DNA of 64,000 bases from the NCBI GenBank assembly GCA_030668875.1, contig DAOVER010000007.1:27645-91644 (forward strand), given 5' to 3'. Under the pieces are notes generated by a model. The model was given only the letters and a program-made list of their open reading frames with translations, ran no database searches and was not told the DNA's origin. Shown here in pieces: positions 1 to 8,473 of this stretch (position 1 is the stretch's first letter; every line of letters starts with the position of its first letter). The position numbers were made by a program, and so were the translations under genes. The stretch comes from Candidatus Heimdallarchaeota archaeon. GTDB lineage: Archaea > Asgardarchaeota > Heimdallarchaeia > Heimdallarchaeales > Heimdallarchaeaceae.

Positions 1-2
1 AT

Positions 3-341
3 TCTAGGAATTTTGGAGGCACATACGTTGGTATGCATGGGTATCTTAATACTAATACCGATATGCATGGAATCTTTATAGCTGCTGGTCCCGGCATTAA
101 ACAAAATTCAACAATTGCTGGAATTAGTATGATTGATATAGCTCCCACAGCATTATCACTGCTGGATTCACTAAGTGATTTCGAAACAGAAGGCACCGTA
201 CTAAGTACTGCATTTGGTGATAGAACAAATGAATTTCTTAACCCTGATTACGTTGTTGAATCATCCATAAGTTTGATCCCTGTTATAGCCTTCCTGGTAA
301 TAGTTCCAATCATAAATGCTATACGTAAGAAGAAGAAATAA
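3..341 (+). CDS. Type I phosphodiesterase / alkaline-phosphatase-fold protein, C-terminal end (partial)
   Basis: The reading frame is open from the window edge, so the gene begins upstream and only its last 112 or so residues are seen. The visible part has the metal-site environment typical of type I phosphodiesterase/nucleotide pyrophosphatase enzymes (DMHGIFIAAGPGIK, then a SMIDIAPTALSLL segment), where the histidine would bind zinc. A hydrophobic stretch (LIPVIAFLVIVPIINAI) followed by five basic residues closes the protein, so the catalytic domain is probably held outside the membrane by a C-terminal anchor. The substrate cannot be told. An internal ATG at 33 is not the true start, because homologous sequence runs through it. 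Confidence 0.72.
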   Translation, partial: SRNFGGTYVGMHGYLNTNTDMHGIFIAAGPGIKQNSTIAGISMIDIAPTALSLLDSLSDFETEGTVLSTAFGDRTNEFLNPDYVVESSISLIPVIAFLVIVPIINAIRKKKK

Positions 342-342
342 G

Positions 343-366
343 TTTCTTCTTTTATCTTTTTTTTTA
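343..366 (+). terminator. Oligo-T tract after the phosphodiesterase gene
   Basis: A pyrimidine tract ending in nine or more T residues directly follows the stop codon. Archaeal RNA polymerase terminates at such T-rich stretches without needing a hairpin. No stem is seen. Confidence 0.45.
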
Positions 367-377
367 AAAAATAGCAG

Positions 378-386
378 TTATATACT
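378..386 (+). promoter_or_regulatory. TATA box for the M48 protease gene
   Basis: TTATATACT lies about 30 bp before the ATG at 414. Archaeal transcription starts about 25 bp after the box, which predicts a very short leader or a leaderless transcript. Confidence 0.5.
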
Positions 387-413
387 AGTGTGTCAACTAC
401 ACCTTAGATACTA

Positions 414-2207
414 ATGAAATTAAGATTAGTTTTTAGAGGGATGCTTACTCTAATCTTCCTTTGGGGCTTGGTGTATGCCGTTGTAATGGGAGCCATAGCA
501 ATTGCATATTATGTTGGTGATTTTCATGAAGCGCTTGGAATGTCTTCTTTTGTTCTACTTCCGGTGCTAATTACCTTGGGAATAGTCCTTTTACAATTCC
601 TAATATCTCCATGGTTGTTAGATTTAAGTTTCAGATGGATGCACAGAATGACTTGGATAGAAGTATCACAACTTCCACCACATCTTGCTCAATATATAGT
701 AGATCAGAGTCAGTTGCATAATATTTCGATTAAGAAAGTTGGAATGATTCACGATAATATGCCCACAGCATTAACATATGGTCGTTTCAAAAAGAATGCT
801 AGAATAGTTCTTTCAGATGGTATTCTGAATTTACTTACGCCTGATGAACAGACAGCAGTTGTAGGTCATGAAATAGGTCATATTGTCCACATGGATTTCT
901 TATTCATGACAATTGCATCGGCAGTACCAATGATTATGTATACTTTCTACATCTTCTCTCGAGGTTTACTTAGATCTGGAGCTTTATCGAGTGGAGGAGA
1001 TAATAAAGTAGGATCAGCTATAGCCGTAGCAGCCGTAGTAATGGTCGTCATTTCCTATCTCTTCTATTTAATCAGTCAGTTTCTTGTTCTTTTCCTTAGT
1101 AGAGTTCGTGAGTATTATGCTGATAGATTTTCAGGAGAACAAACGGGAAATCCGAAAGCACTATCAACGGCTTTAGTCAAAATTGCTTATGGTATGGTAA
1201 GTACTCAAGCTCAGTATTCTGAAACTGTAAATGATAAGACTGTGGATAGAAGAACAAGAGTTAGGACATATCGTCGAGCATCTAGTTTCTCGAGCGCTAT
1301 AAGATCATTAAATATTTTCGATATTAAAGCTGCTAAAAGTTTAGTAATGACAGCTTATGCTCAATCCACTGGTGGAGAACTCGATCCTGAAATGATTGTT
1401 AAAGCAGCTGCTTGGGACCTTGAAAGTCCTTGGGGTGGTTTCCTCGAATTACAATCTACTCACCCATTAACTGCAAAAAGACTTTTAGCTTTAGACGATT
1501 TAGCAGAAGAAAACAATATGAAACGAGCATATCCTGCACTTGGCACAGATCAAATCAAAGAAAGCCTTTGGGATGAGTTTTTTGTGGATGTTTTCCTACT
1601 TTACATTGTTCCTATACTTACCTTTGTACTTCCAGGATTGGGTGCTTTATCCTACTTCTATGGTTCTAGCACAGGGTGGATGTGGATTGGTATCGGTTCT
1701 GGACTAGGTTTAGCTACTTTGTTGTGGATTTGGAGAGTAGTTGTTCGATATCCTAGATTAGATGAAGAAATCCCCCTAGTTAATGCCATGACTGCAGTAA
1801 CTGATGTAAGTGATGATGGATATGCAGAAGCTTCTCCATTCAGAGGAAAACCTATAAGATTACAGGGGACAATAATTGGAAGAGGAACACCCGGCTATTA
1901 CTTAAGTGAGGATGTTGTTCTTCAAGATCCTTCCGGAATTATAACTTTGGATTATAATCCTCTTTTCGGTTTCATGAGATGGTTTACTGCTCTATTCAGA
2001 GTTGATAGACTGATTGGAAATCAAGTGACAGTAATTGGATGGTACCGAAGAACACCAAGACCTATTGTTATGATCAAACGGATGGAAACACCAGACGATC
2101 AAGTATTTCGATCAAACAAAAATATAGCTGGTTGGGTACTTGTAGGATTGTTAGCTTTAGGGGCTTTAGTGTGTATTTTTATGGGATTACCTCCAATTGG
2201 TTGGTAA
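414..2207 (+). CDS. M48 family (HtpX/Ste24-like) membrane zinc metalloprotease with C-terminal OB-like domain
   Basis: Integral membrane protease of 597 residues. Two hydrophobic segments lie near residues 13-33 and 45-67. The zinc motif HEIGH is at 152-156, with the third ligand probably E233 in REYYADR, both classic for M48. Two more membrane segments follow the HEIGH motif (about 163-183 and 201-228). Beyond the peptidase core there is another membrane pair (about 390-440), a beta-rich stretch (about 478-565, with RLQGTIIGR and VTVIGWYRR) that looks like an OB/NfeD-like fold, and a final membrane helix. HtpX-type enzymes degrade misfolded membrane proteins. The C-terminal addition makes this protein about twice as long as plain HtpX. 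It stands alone behind its own TATA box. Confidence 0.85.
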   Translation: MKLRLVFRGMLTLIFLWGLVYAVVMGAIAIAYYVGDFHEALGMSSFVLLPVLITLGIVLLQFLISPWLLDLSFRWMHRMTWIEVSQLPPHLAQYIVDQSQLHNISIKKVGMIHDNMPTALTYGRFKKNARIVLSDGILNLLTPDEQTAVVGHEIGHIVHMDFLFMTIASAVPMIMYTFYIFSRGLLRSGALSSGGDNKVGSAIAVAAVVMVVISYLFYLISQFLVLFLSRVREYYADRFSGEQTGNPKALSTALVKIAYGMVSTQAQYSETVNDKTVDRRTRVRTYRRASSFSSAIRSLNIFDIKAAKSLVMTAYAQSTGGELDPEMIVKAAAWDLESPWGGFLELQSTHPLTAKRLLALDDLAEENNMKRAYPALGTDQIKESLWDEFFVDVFLLYIVPILTFVLPGLGALSYFYGSSTGWMWIGIGSGLGLATLLWIWRVVVRYPRLDEEIPLVNAMTAVTDVSDDGYAEASPFRGKPIRLQGTIIGRGTPGYYLSEDVVLQDPSGIITLDYNPLFGFMRWFTALFRVDRLIGNQVTVIGWYRRTPRPIVMIKRMETPDDQVFRSNKNIAGWVLVGLLALGALVCIFMGLPPIGW

Positions 2208-2210
2208 CCC

Positions 2211-2236
2211 CTTCACTTTTTTATTTTTATTTGCAA
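2211..2236 (+). terminator. T-rich tract after the M48 gene
   Basis: The stop codon is followed by CTTTTTTATTTTTATTT, a likely intrinsic archaeal oligo-T terminator; no hairpin is visible. Confidence 0.4.
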
Positions 2237-2300
2237 CAATGTGTTAAAACATCAAAGTTAAATATTCACAAAAAAAGCTATTTTCATTCTGGTGAAAGCA

Positions 2301-3266
2301 ATGGCTGAGAAAAAAGTAAGTACCAAAGAAAAAGCCAAAGAAAAAGTTGAAGAGATAATAGAAGAAGAGAAAGAAGAAACTATTCTCGAAAAATACCAAA
2401 AAGCTGGAGATGTTGCTAAGAGTGTTTTGCAACATGTAAAAGGAATGGCTAAACCAGGTGTTAAAGCTCTTGACTTATGTGAAACTGCAGATAGACTTAT
2501 AGAAGAAGCAGGGATGAAAACTGCTTTTCCACTAAATGTATCTGTTAATAATCATTGTGCACATTATACCTGTCCTTGGGAAGACGACCTTGTTCTAAAG
2601 GAAGGAGATGTTGTAAAGCTTGATTGTGGGGTGCATTATGAAGGTTATATAGCAGACACTGCATTAACTGTAGCTTTTGATGATCTTCACAACGACCTGA
2701 TTAAAGCCAGTAAGGAAGCAACAGACACAGCTGTTAAAGTGATTCGTGTTGGTGGATATACTGGAAAATTGGGTGATTTGATAGAAAGTATCATTGAAGG
2801 ATATGGATTTACAACAATTAAAGATCTATCTGGTCACATGCTGATGCAATACAGAGTCCATGGACCAAAAACCATTCCAAATGTTGCAGGAAGGAAAGGT
2901 AATCTTATACTACAAGATGAAGCATTTGCAATAGAAACATTCGCTTCAACTGGAGCTGGAGAATCTGGTCAAGATAAAAATAAATTGTATATTGTACGTC
3001 TAGCAGATGGAAGGTTTCCTCTCAGAACAGACGCAGCAAAGCAAATTCGAAGACTTCTTGATAAGGAATATAACCGCTTACCCGTATCTACCAGATGGAT
3101 CTATAAGCATGTGGGTGTCGCAAAAGCTAAGATGGGTTTGAGGGAATTAAAGCAAGTGGGTGCATTGTATCAATATCATGTTTTATCTGATGTTGCAGGA
3201 TCGTTCGTTTCTCAACATGAACACTCCGTTTATATGACACCTGAAGGACCAGTTCGTACTACATGA
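2301..3266 (+). CDS. map: Methionine aminopeptidase, type II
   Basis: Removes the initiator methionine from new proteins. All five di-metal ligands can be placed: D108, D119, H179, E212 and E307 (numbered from ATG 2301), in LDCGVHYEG, IADTAL, LSGHML, FAIETFA and SQHEHSVY. The insert between the last two ligands is the one that marks the type II (archaeal/eukaryotic) enzyme. A GTG in frame at 2292 is possible, but the GGTGA at 2291-2295 looks like the ribosome site for ATG 2301. The first 25 or so residues are a Lys/Glu-rich charged extension before the catalytic domain, reminiscent of eukaryotic MetAP2 tails but much shorter. 321 residues is close to the usual archaeal size. Confidence 0.93.
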   Translation: MAEKKVSTKEKAKEKVEEIIEEEKEETILEKYQKAGDVAKSVLQHVKGMAKPGVKALDLCETADRLIEEAGMKTAFPLNVSVNNHCAHYTCPWEDDLVLKEGDVVKLDCGVHYEGYIADTALTVAFDDLHNDLIKASKEATDTAVKVIRVGGYTGKLGDLIESIIEGYGFTTIKDLSGHMLMQYRVHGPKTIPNVAGRKGNLILQDEAFAIETFASTGAGESGQDKNKLYIVRLADGRFPLRTDAAKQIRRLLDKEYNRLPVSTRWIYKHVGVAKAKMGLRELKQVGALYQYHVLSDVAGSFVSQHEHSVYMTPEGPVRTT

Positions 3267-3378
3267 TAATCCTTCAAATTAACTTTCTTTTCTTTCTTTA
3301 TCTTAGAAGCATGGTTATTTGATATTTCACTGATGTTAACCTAAAACATTTTTAAACATTGTAGATTTCTTGATACAT

Positions 3379-4866
3379 ATGAATTTAATCCTCAGCATTG
3401 ATCAAGGGACAACAGGAACACGGTCAATTCTATTTAATTCTAAAGGAGAAGAAGTAGCAAAATCATATGAGGAACATAAGCAAATCTTCCCTTCTCCTGG
3501 ATTGGTAGAACATGACCCCTCCGAGATTTGGCTGAAAACATTGAAAACAATTAGAGATACAGTTAATGTTGCAAAAATAGAATTTTCGGAAGTTTCAGGA
3601 ATTGGTATAACTAATCAAAGAGAAACAATCGTTGCTTGGGATAAGAATACAGGGATTCCCCTGCACAATGCTATAGTTTGGCAATGTAGAAGAACTGCAG
3701 GAATATGTGAGGATCTAAAAAGCTCAGGTTATGCTGAAATCTTCAAGAAGAAAACAGGATTAGTGTTGGATCCTTACTTCTCTGGAACAAAGATAAAATG
3801 GTTATTAGAGAATTCAGAAAAAATACAATGCAAACTAGCTGATGACTCACTAGCAGTTGGAACAATTGACAGCTGGTTGATCTATAATTTAACTGGTAAT
3901 CATTTTACTGATTATTCAAATGCTTCCAGAACTCTTCTTTTTAATATACAAACTGGAACTTGGGATGACGAATTACTCGAAATCTTACAAATTCCTAAAC
4001 ACATACTTCCAGAGGTTCGTCCAAGTAGCGATAAAGAAACCTACGGTGATGTAGGCTCACTATTCAACCACCCCATACCCGTTGCTGGAAATGCAGGAGA
4101 TCAACAAGCGGCTCTTTTCGGACAATATTGCTTTGATCAAGGAGAAGTGAAAAATACTTATGGGACTGGGAATTTTATGCTGATGAATACAGGTGAAGAT
4201 ATCGTTCATTCTAATAATGGTCTTCTTACTACCATTGCATGGAAATTAGACCATACTATCACATATGCTTTGGAAGGTAGTGTCTTCATCACAGGAGCAA
4301 GCATTCAATGGTTAGAACAAGGATTAGGTGTATTGGAGGACAAATCAGAACTTATAGATATAATGAATAATCAACCAACTACTGAAGGAGTGTATTTTGT
4401 TCCAGCTTTTGTGGGTTTGGGAGCTCCTGACTGGGATCCTTATGCTAGAGGAATAATTGTTGGTCTTACTAGAGGATCTACACGAGAGCATATTATCAGA
4501 GCAGCTTTAGAATCCATATGTTATCAATCTGAGGATGTTTTCAAAGCAATGAGCATAGATTCTGGTGTAGATATTTCAATACTTAGAGTTGATGGGGGAG
4601 TTACAAAATGCTCTCCACTACTACAGTTTCAAGCAGATATCTCAAACGTTAAAGTTCAAAAACCAGTAACTACTGAAACAACTGCGCTTGGTGCTGCATA
4701 TCTAGCTGGTTTAGCTGTAGGTTATTGGAAAAACTTAGAAGACATTAAACGAAATTTCTTGATTGAGCAAGAGTTTTTTTCTTCAATGGAATCAGAGAAA
4801 AGAGAAGCGCTATTAAGTAACTGGAAAAAAGCTAAAAGAAGATCAAAAAATTGGATAGAAAATTGA
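3379..4866 (+). CDS. glpK: Glycerol kinase
   Basis: Phosphorylates glycerol to sn-glycerol 3-phosphate with ATP. It begins with the FGGY-kinase phosphate-1 motif (SIDQGTTGTRSILF), followed by the glycerol-kinase signatures GITNQRET, NAIVWQCRRT and GTIDSWLIYNL, and GTGNFMLMNTG in the second domain. At 495 residues it has full family length. ATG 3379 is preferred over an in-frame TTG at 3370. No glycerol facilitator or glycerol-3-phosphate dehydrogenase lies beside it, so whether it feeds catabolism or lipid backbone synthesis is open. Confidence 0.95.
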   Translation: MNLILSIDQGTTGTRSILFNSKGEEVAKSYEEHKQIFPSPGLVEHDPSEIWLKTLKTIRDTVNVAKIEFSEVSGIGITNQRETIVAWDKNTGIPLHNAIVWQCRRTAGICEDLKSSGYAEIFKKKTGLVLDPYFSGTKIKWLLENSEKIQCKLADDSLAVGTIDSWLIYNLTGNHFTDYSNASRTLLFNIQTGTWDDELLEILQIPKHILPEVRPSSDKETYGDVGSLFNHPIPVAGNAGDQQAALFGQYCFDQGEVKNTYGTGNFMLMNTGEDIVHSNNGLLTTIAWKLDHTITYALEGSVFITGASIQWLEQGLGVLEDKSELIDIMNNQPTTEGVYFVPAFVGLGAPDWDPYARGIIVGLTRGSTREHIIRAALESICYQSEDVFKAMSIDSGVDISILRVDGGVTKCSPLLQFQADISNVKVQKPVTTETTALGAAYLAGLAVGYWKNLEDIKRNFLIEQEFFSSMESEKREALLSNWKKAKRRSKNWIEN

Positions 4867-5451
4867 TTATTTCACCATTTATTTCAATAAATCATCTTCT
4901 AATCGTAATATGTTTCACTTATAACACAAAATAATTGTATAAGTAACTTTTATACTATCTTTTACACTAAAAATATAATAGATACTTGTCTAGTATATTA
5001 ACTATGTACTATCTTCTTTCTTTCAATTGTTTTACTAAATTTAATTAGATTTTCTTTTAGCTTTATTTTTCTTCCTTTAATACTTAAATATGTCTAGTTG
5101 TGCGATATTATTACTAGGGAAATAAATACACAGCTACACGGGCAGAAGTCTGAAAGTAGACTCACTAATTGTCCAAACACGATATGCATTACATGATTGT
5201 TCTTCCTGTTTCTTGTTTTATAGTGTGATTTTCTATTCTAGTAACTTGTTTATGATATATTGAATCATTCATCTTAGTGACTAAATTCACAATCACCCAA
5301 ATGAATAGAATCTTAACCTAACTAAATTATCTTTAGAACAAAAAAATAGTTTTTCAATGAAACAGAAACTTTGTTTGATTAACGTATTACAAAACATTTT
5401 TTTAGTGTAATTGTATCTCTTAACATCGAGACTTGAGAATGGGGTAAACGA
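4867..5451. other. Long AT-rich intergenic gap, no convincing gene
   Basis: Only very short reading frames occur. A TATA-like CTTAAATA at 5083-5090 is followed about 30 bp later by the least AT-rich part of the gap (about 5130-5185), which contains a small perfect hairpin at 5147-5162 (AGTCT, loop GAAAGT, AGACT). A short untranslated RNA or a distant promoter for the next gene are both possible; neither is established. Confidence 0.3.
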
Positions 5452-5835
5452 TTGACAACTTTACATGATTATATAGGGGAAAACGAAAAAAAGCTTGAAG
5501 CTGAGAGAAAAAGAGAGGCGAAATTGCACAACGAGATTTTAGAGCAAATTCAACGTCAAAAGAAGCAAGACGTTAATTTTACAGGTTTTGAAGGCAAATT
5601 AAGTGAATTGATATCTGGAATAAGAACAATTCCAAACTATGGCAATCTGAAGGGGTATATCAGAGAAAAAATTCTACCAAAGAATCCAAACATAAATTAT
5701 AAGAAACTGTCAGTTCTTGCAGGAGTACATCAAGGAGTTGCTTTAGTTATCTTGTACGACCTCTACAATGATAAATTAGAAGCAGAATTTAATGATCTCC
5801 AAGATCCTTCGTTAGATTATCATTACCGAGATTAA
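5452..5835 (+). CDS. Small charged coiled-coil protein, unknown function
   Basis: 127 residues. The first 40 or so are strongly charged and helical (KKLEAERKREAKLHNEILEQ), suggesting a short coiled coil. The second half (about 60-115) looks like a compact helical or winged-helix domain, with NYKKLSVLAGVHQGVALVIL resembling a helix-turn-helix pair. There is no in-frame ATG. TTG 5452 is the only usable start because a stop lies in frame at 5434, and a GGGG stretch lies about 7 bp ahead of it. I do not recognise a family. It is convergent with the phosphoesterase gene 12 bp downstream. Confidence 0.6.
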   Translation: MTTLHDYIGENEKKLEAERKREAKLHNEILEQIQRQKKQDVNFTGFEGKLSELISGIRTIPNYGNLKGYIREKILPKNPNINYKKLSVLAGVHQGVALVILYDLYNDKLEAEFNDLQDPSLDYHYRD

Positions 5836-5847
5836 ATCTGACAAAAT

Positions 5848-6552
5848 TCAGAGACCTTTGTCTAATCTTAAACTCAAAGATTTAGGAAGGTTTAATTCTT
5901 TCATTTTTTCTTGAACTGGTTTATGGTCATATTTCACTTGAACCATCGTTACATTGAGAGGAGTTGTGTTTACAATACTATAATATGCTCCAGGTTTACC
6001 ATTTCTTGGCTGTCCCACAGATCCAGGATTGAGGACATGGAATTTTTTATATCTGTCTTTAATTGGAATGTGAGTATGACCTACAAAAAGCATGTCAGTC
6101 ATAGTCTTCTCAGAAGCTTCCTTGAGCATATTTTTCCATTCACTTCCACTAGGGGCGTCAAAATAATCAAATGTTTGAAACGGTGATCCATGAACAAGAT
6201 ATATTTTCTTTCCATTTCTTTCTATTATTTTCTTACGAGGTAGTTTTGATAACCAAATTAGGTTGTTTTTTTTAAGAAATTTCTTGGTCCAGATAATCAT
6301 TTCATACGCTATAGGGTTAAAATAGAAGGCTGGTTCGTCTCCTACAACTCCTGCATCGTGATTACCGTACATACTTATTGAACATTTTTCTCTAACAAGA
6401 TCAACACACTCATTCGGGAAAGGATAGTAACCAACAATGTCTCCTAAACAGATGATTTCATCAATATTTCGACGTTTTTCAATATCTTTTAGAACAGCTT
6501 CTAATCCATAAATGTTAGAATGTATGTCGGAAATAACTGCTATTCTTACCAA
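5848..6552 (-). CDS. Calcineurin-like metallophosphoesterase (YfcE/MJ0936-type)
   Basis: Small phosphodiesterase/phosphatase of 234 residues with the complete metallophosphoesterase motif series: SDIHSNIYGLEAV near the N-terminus, GDIVGYYPFP, GNHDAG, HGSPF, and GHTHIP with NPGSVGQPR near the C-terminus. These place the two metal ions. Members of the group hydrolyse phosphodiesters such as bis-pNPP, and their natural substrate is usually unknown. It is divergent from pyrD across a 77-bp promoter gap. Confidence 0.88.
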   Translation of the reverse strand: MVRIAVISDIHSNIYGLEAVLKDIEKRRNIDEIICLGDIVGYYPFPNECVDLVREKCSISMYGNHDAGVVGDEPAFYFNPIAYEMIIWTKKFLKKNNLIWLSKLPRKKIIERNGKKIYLVHGSPFQTFDYFDAPSGSEWKNMLKEASEKTMTDMLFVGHTHIPIKDRYKKFHVLNPGSVGQPRNGKPGAYYSIVNTTPLNVTMVQVKYDHKPVQEKMKELNLPKSLSLRLDKGL

Positions 6553-6600
6553 ATAAGTCCACCTAGACGATTATTGTTCAGCCCTTAACCTTAAGTTAGT

Positions 6601-6610
6601 ATTATATATT
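6601..6610 (+). promoter_or_regulatory. TATA box for the pyrD-K-C operon
   Basis: ATTATATATT is centred about 25 bp before the ATG at 6630, so the transcript is predicted to begin at or next to that codon. This bears on the choice of pyrD start. Confidence 0.5.
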
Positions 6611-6629
6611 TGAAATTTGTTATACGTAA

Positions 6630-7616
6630 ATGAATCTTGTTATCAAAAGAGCTAAAGTTAGTAAGACTTTTCAAGTTGCTATTATCTGTCTTCTCATGAG
6701 TATTGAAACCTTCATTGGTTCCATTGAGATTAGAAACCCTCTTATGCTTGCTTCAGGAGTATTAGGAACTACATACTCAACTCTTCAACGAGCATATAAA
6801 GCAGGTTTAGGAGCAGTTATAACAAAAAGTATAGGACCACGTTCAAGAAGTGGAAATCCCAATCCAAGTGTGTTTGCATTACATGAAATTAGAAGCTTGA
6901 TTAATTCTGTAGGGTTGGCAAATCCTGGATATCAAACATTTAGACAAGATATTGAACAATTAGTAAAAAGTGAGACTCCAACAGTAGTTTCTATCTTCGG
7001 AGAAAATCAAACCGAATTCTCAGAAGTACTTGATGGGTTAAAAGACCTTAACATCCTGGGGTTTGAATTAAATTTAAGTTGTCCAAATACTGAGAAAGGA
7101 GGGTCACAAATAGGGACCGATACTGAAGCAGTATATAGCATTGTAAAAGCATTGAAATCCAAAACTAATCTTCCCCTATGGGTTAAATTAACTCCTAATG
7201 TTAGTGATATAATAGAAATTGCAGATGCAGCTGTTAAAGGAGGGTGTGATGCTATCGTTGCAATTAATACTCTAAAAGCCATGGTTATAGATATTCAAAC
7301 CAAACAACCCATTCTAGGTTTCAAAAGAGGAGGATTGTCAGGTTCAGCAATAAAACCGATAGGCATTCGTTATATTTATGATCTTTATGAAAACTTCAGA
7401 GAAAAAATTCCTCTAATTGGTGTAGGTGGGATTTACAAAGGAGAAGATGTTGTAGAATATCTCCTAGCTGGAGCTACAGCTGTTGAAATAGGGTCTGCAA
7501 TTGGTGTTGCTTATCCTGAAAACATTATAAGAACTATAACGATGAAGATTAAGAAATACATGAAAGAACACGACTATTCATCTATTGGAGAAATTACAGG
7601 AGGAGCTCACAGATGA
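6630..7616 (+). CDS. pyrD: Dihydroorotate dehydrogenase, class 1B catalytic subunit
   Basis: Oxidises dihydroorotate to orotate with FMN, the fourth step of UMP synthesis. Visible features are the N-terminal IEIRNPLMLASG strand, the catalytic cysteine C151 in ELNLSCPNTEKGG, and the FMN phosphate-binding GVGGIYKGED and AVEIGSA segments. Pairing with pyrK directly downstream (ATG overlaps the stop) marks the NAD-linked class 1B heterotetramer. Start choice is uncertain. ATG 6696 matches the usual N-terminus of the family, but ATG 6630 sits where a leaderless transcript from the TATA box would begin, which would add 22 residues. Confidence 0.93.
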   Translation: MNLVIKRAKVSKTFQVAIICLLMSIETFIGSIEIRNPLMLASGVLGTTYSTLQRAYKAGLGAVITKSIGPRSRSGNPNPSVFALHEIRSLINSVGLANPGYQTFRQDIEQLVKSETPTVVSIFGENQTEFSEVLDGLKDLNILGFELNLSCPNTEKGGSQIGTDTEAVYSIVKALKSKTNLPLWVKLTPNVSDIIEIADAAVKGGCDAIVAINTLKAMVIDIQTKQPILGFKRGGLSGSAIKPIGIRYIYDLYENFREKIPLIGVGGIYKGEDVVEYLLAGATAVEIGSAIGVAYPENIIRTITMKIKKYMKEHDYSSIGEITGGAHR

Positions 7617-8470
7617 TAAAACAAACATTACCCAACACAAAACCAATTATGTGCAAAATTGTTGATAAAGAAGAAGAATGTGAAGATACTTACACATTTC
7701 TGCTTGAGGTTCCAGTAGAAGTAAAAAGTGCAAAACCAGGTCAATTCATTATGTTGTGGGTACCAGGAGTTGACGAATTTCCCATAGGAATAGCAGGTTT
7801 TGAGAATAATATATTGGAAATAGGTATTGCTAAAATGGGTGAGGGAACCGAAGCACTACTTAAGAAGGAAATAGGTGACTATTTAGGTATTAGAGGTTTT
7901 TATGGAAAGCCATTCAAAACTCCAAAAAAAGTGAAAGTCAATCACCTGTTAATTGGGGGTGGTTTTGGGATGACACCGTTAAAGCTGCTTACAACCAATC
8001 TAATCCATCAAGAAGAAAAACAAGAAATTCATGTATTTGAAGGAGCAAGAAACAAAAGTAGGTTAATGTATCTGAAATGGTTTCAACATCTGCATGATGA
8101 GGGAAAACTCATTTTTCATGCATGTACTGATGATGGTTCATATGGGTATAAAGGGTTTCCAACTGTTGACCTGGAGAAATTTCTTCAAGAAGTTGAAGGT
8201 CCTTCAATCTTCTATGTAGCAGGACCAGAACGTATGATGAAAGCTATATTTGATATTGGTAAAAAATATGATAAAGTCATAGACATGCAAATGAGTCTTG
8301 CTGATAGATATATGCGATGCGGTTTTGGTGTATGTAGCTATTGTGCAGTGGATCCAACAGGATGGCGAATCTGTGTTGATGGACCAATTTTCAATACGAA
8401 ACAGCTGGAACAGATAACTGATTTTGGCGTGTATAAAAGGTTAGAGACTGGAGAAAAAGAGAGGATTTGA
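7613..8470 (+). CDS. pyrK: Dihydroorotate dehydrogenase electron-transfer subunit
   Basis: FAD and [2Fe-2S] protein that passes electrons from PyrD to NAD. The N-terminal half is a ferredoxin-reductase-like FAD/NAD module (PGQFIMLWVPG, GGGFGMTPLKLL). The C-terminus carries the cluster cysteines in MRCGFGVCSYCAVDP plus a later cysteine in RICVDGP. Length (285 residues) is somewhat above the typical 260. The ATG overlaps the pyrD stop by 4 bp and is preceded by a GGAGG ribosome site, so translational coupling is expected. Confidence 0.92.
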   Translation: MIKQTLPNTKPIMCKIVDKEEECEDTYTFLLEVPVEVKSAKPGQFIMLWVPGVDEFPIGIAGFENNILEIGIAKMGEGTEALLKKEIGDYLGIRGFYGKPFKTPKKVKVNHLLIGGGFGMTPLKLLTTNLIHQEEKQEIHVFEGARNKSRLMYLKWFQHLHDEGKLIFHACTDDGSYGYKGFPTVDLEKFLQEVEGPSIFYVAGPERMMKAIFDIGKKYDKVIDMQMSLADRYMRCGFGVCSYCAVDPTGWRICVDGPIFNTKQLEQITDFGVYKRLETGEKERI

Positions 8471-8473
8471 CCA

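Noticed and set aside
2039..2308. Plus-strand 89-codon frame spanning the M48 end and the MetAP start
   Set aside because: It runs across two well-supported genes in another frame and its translation has no protein-like pattern.
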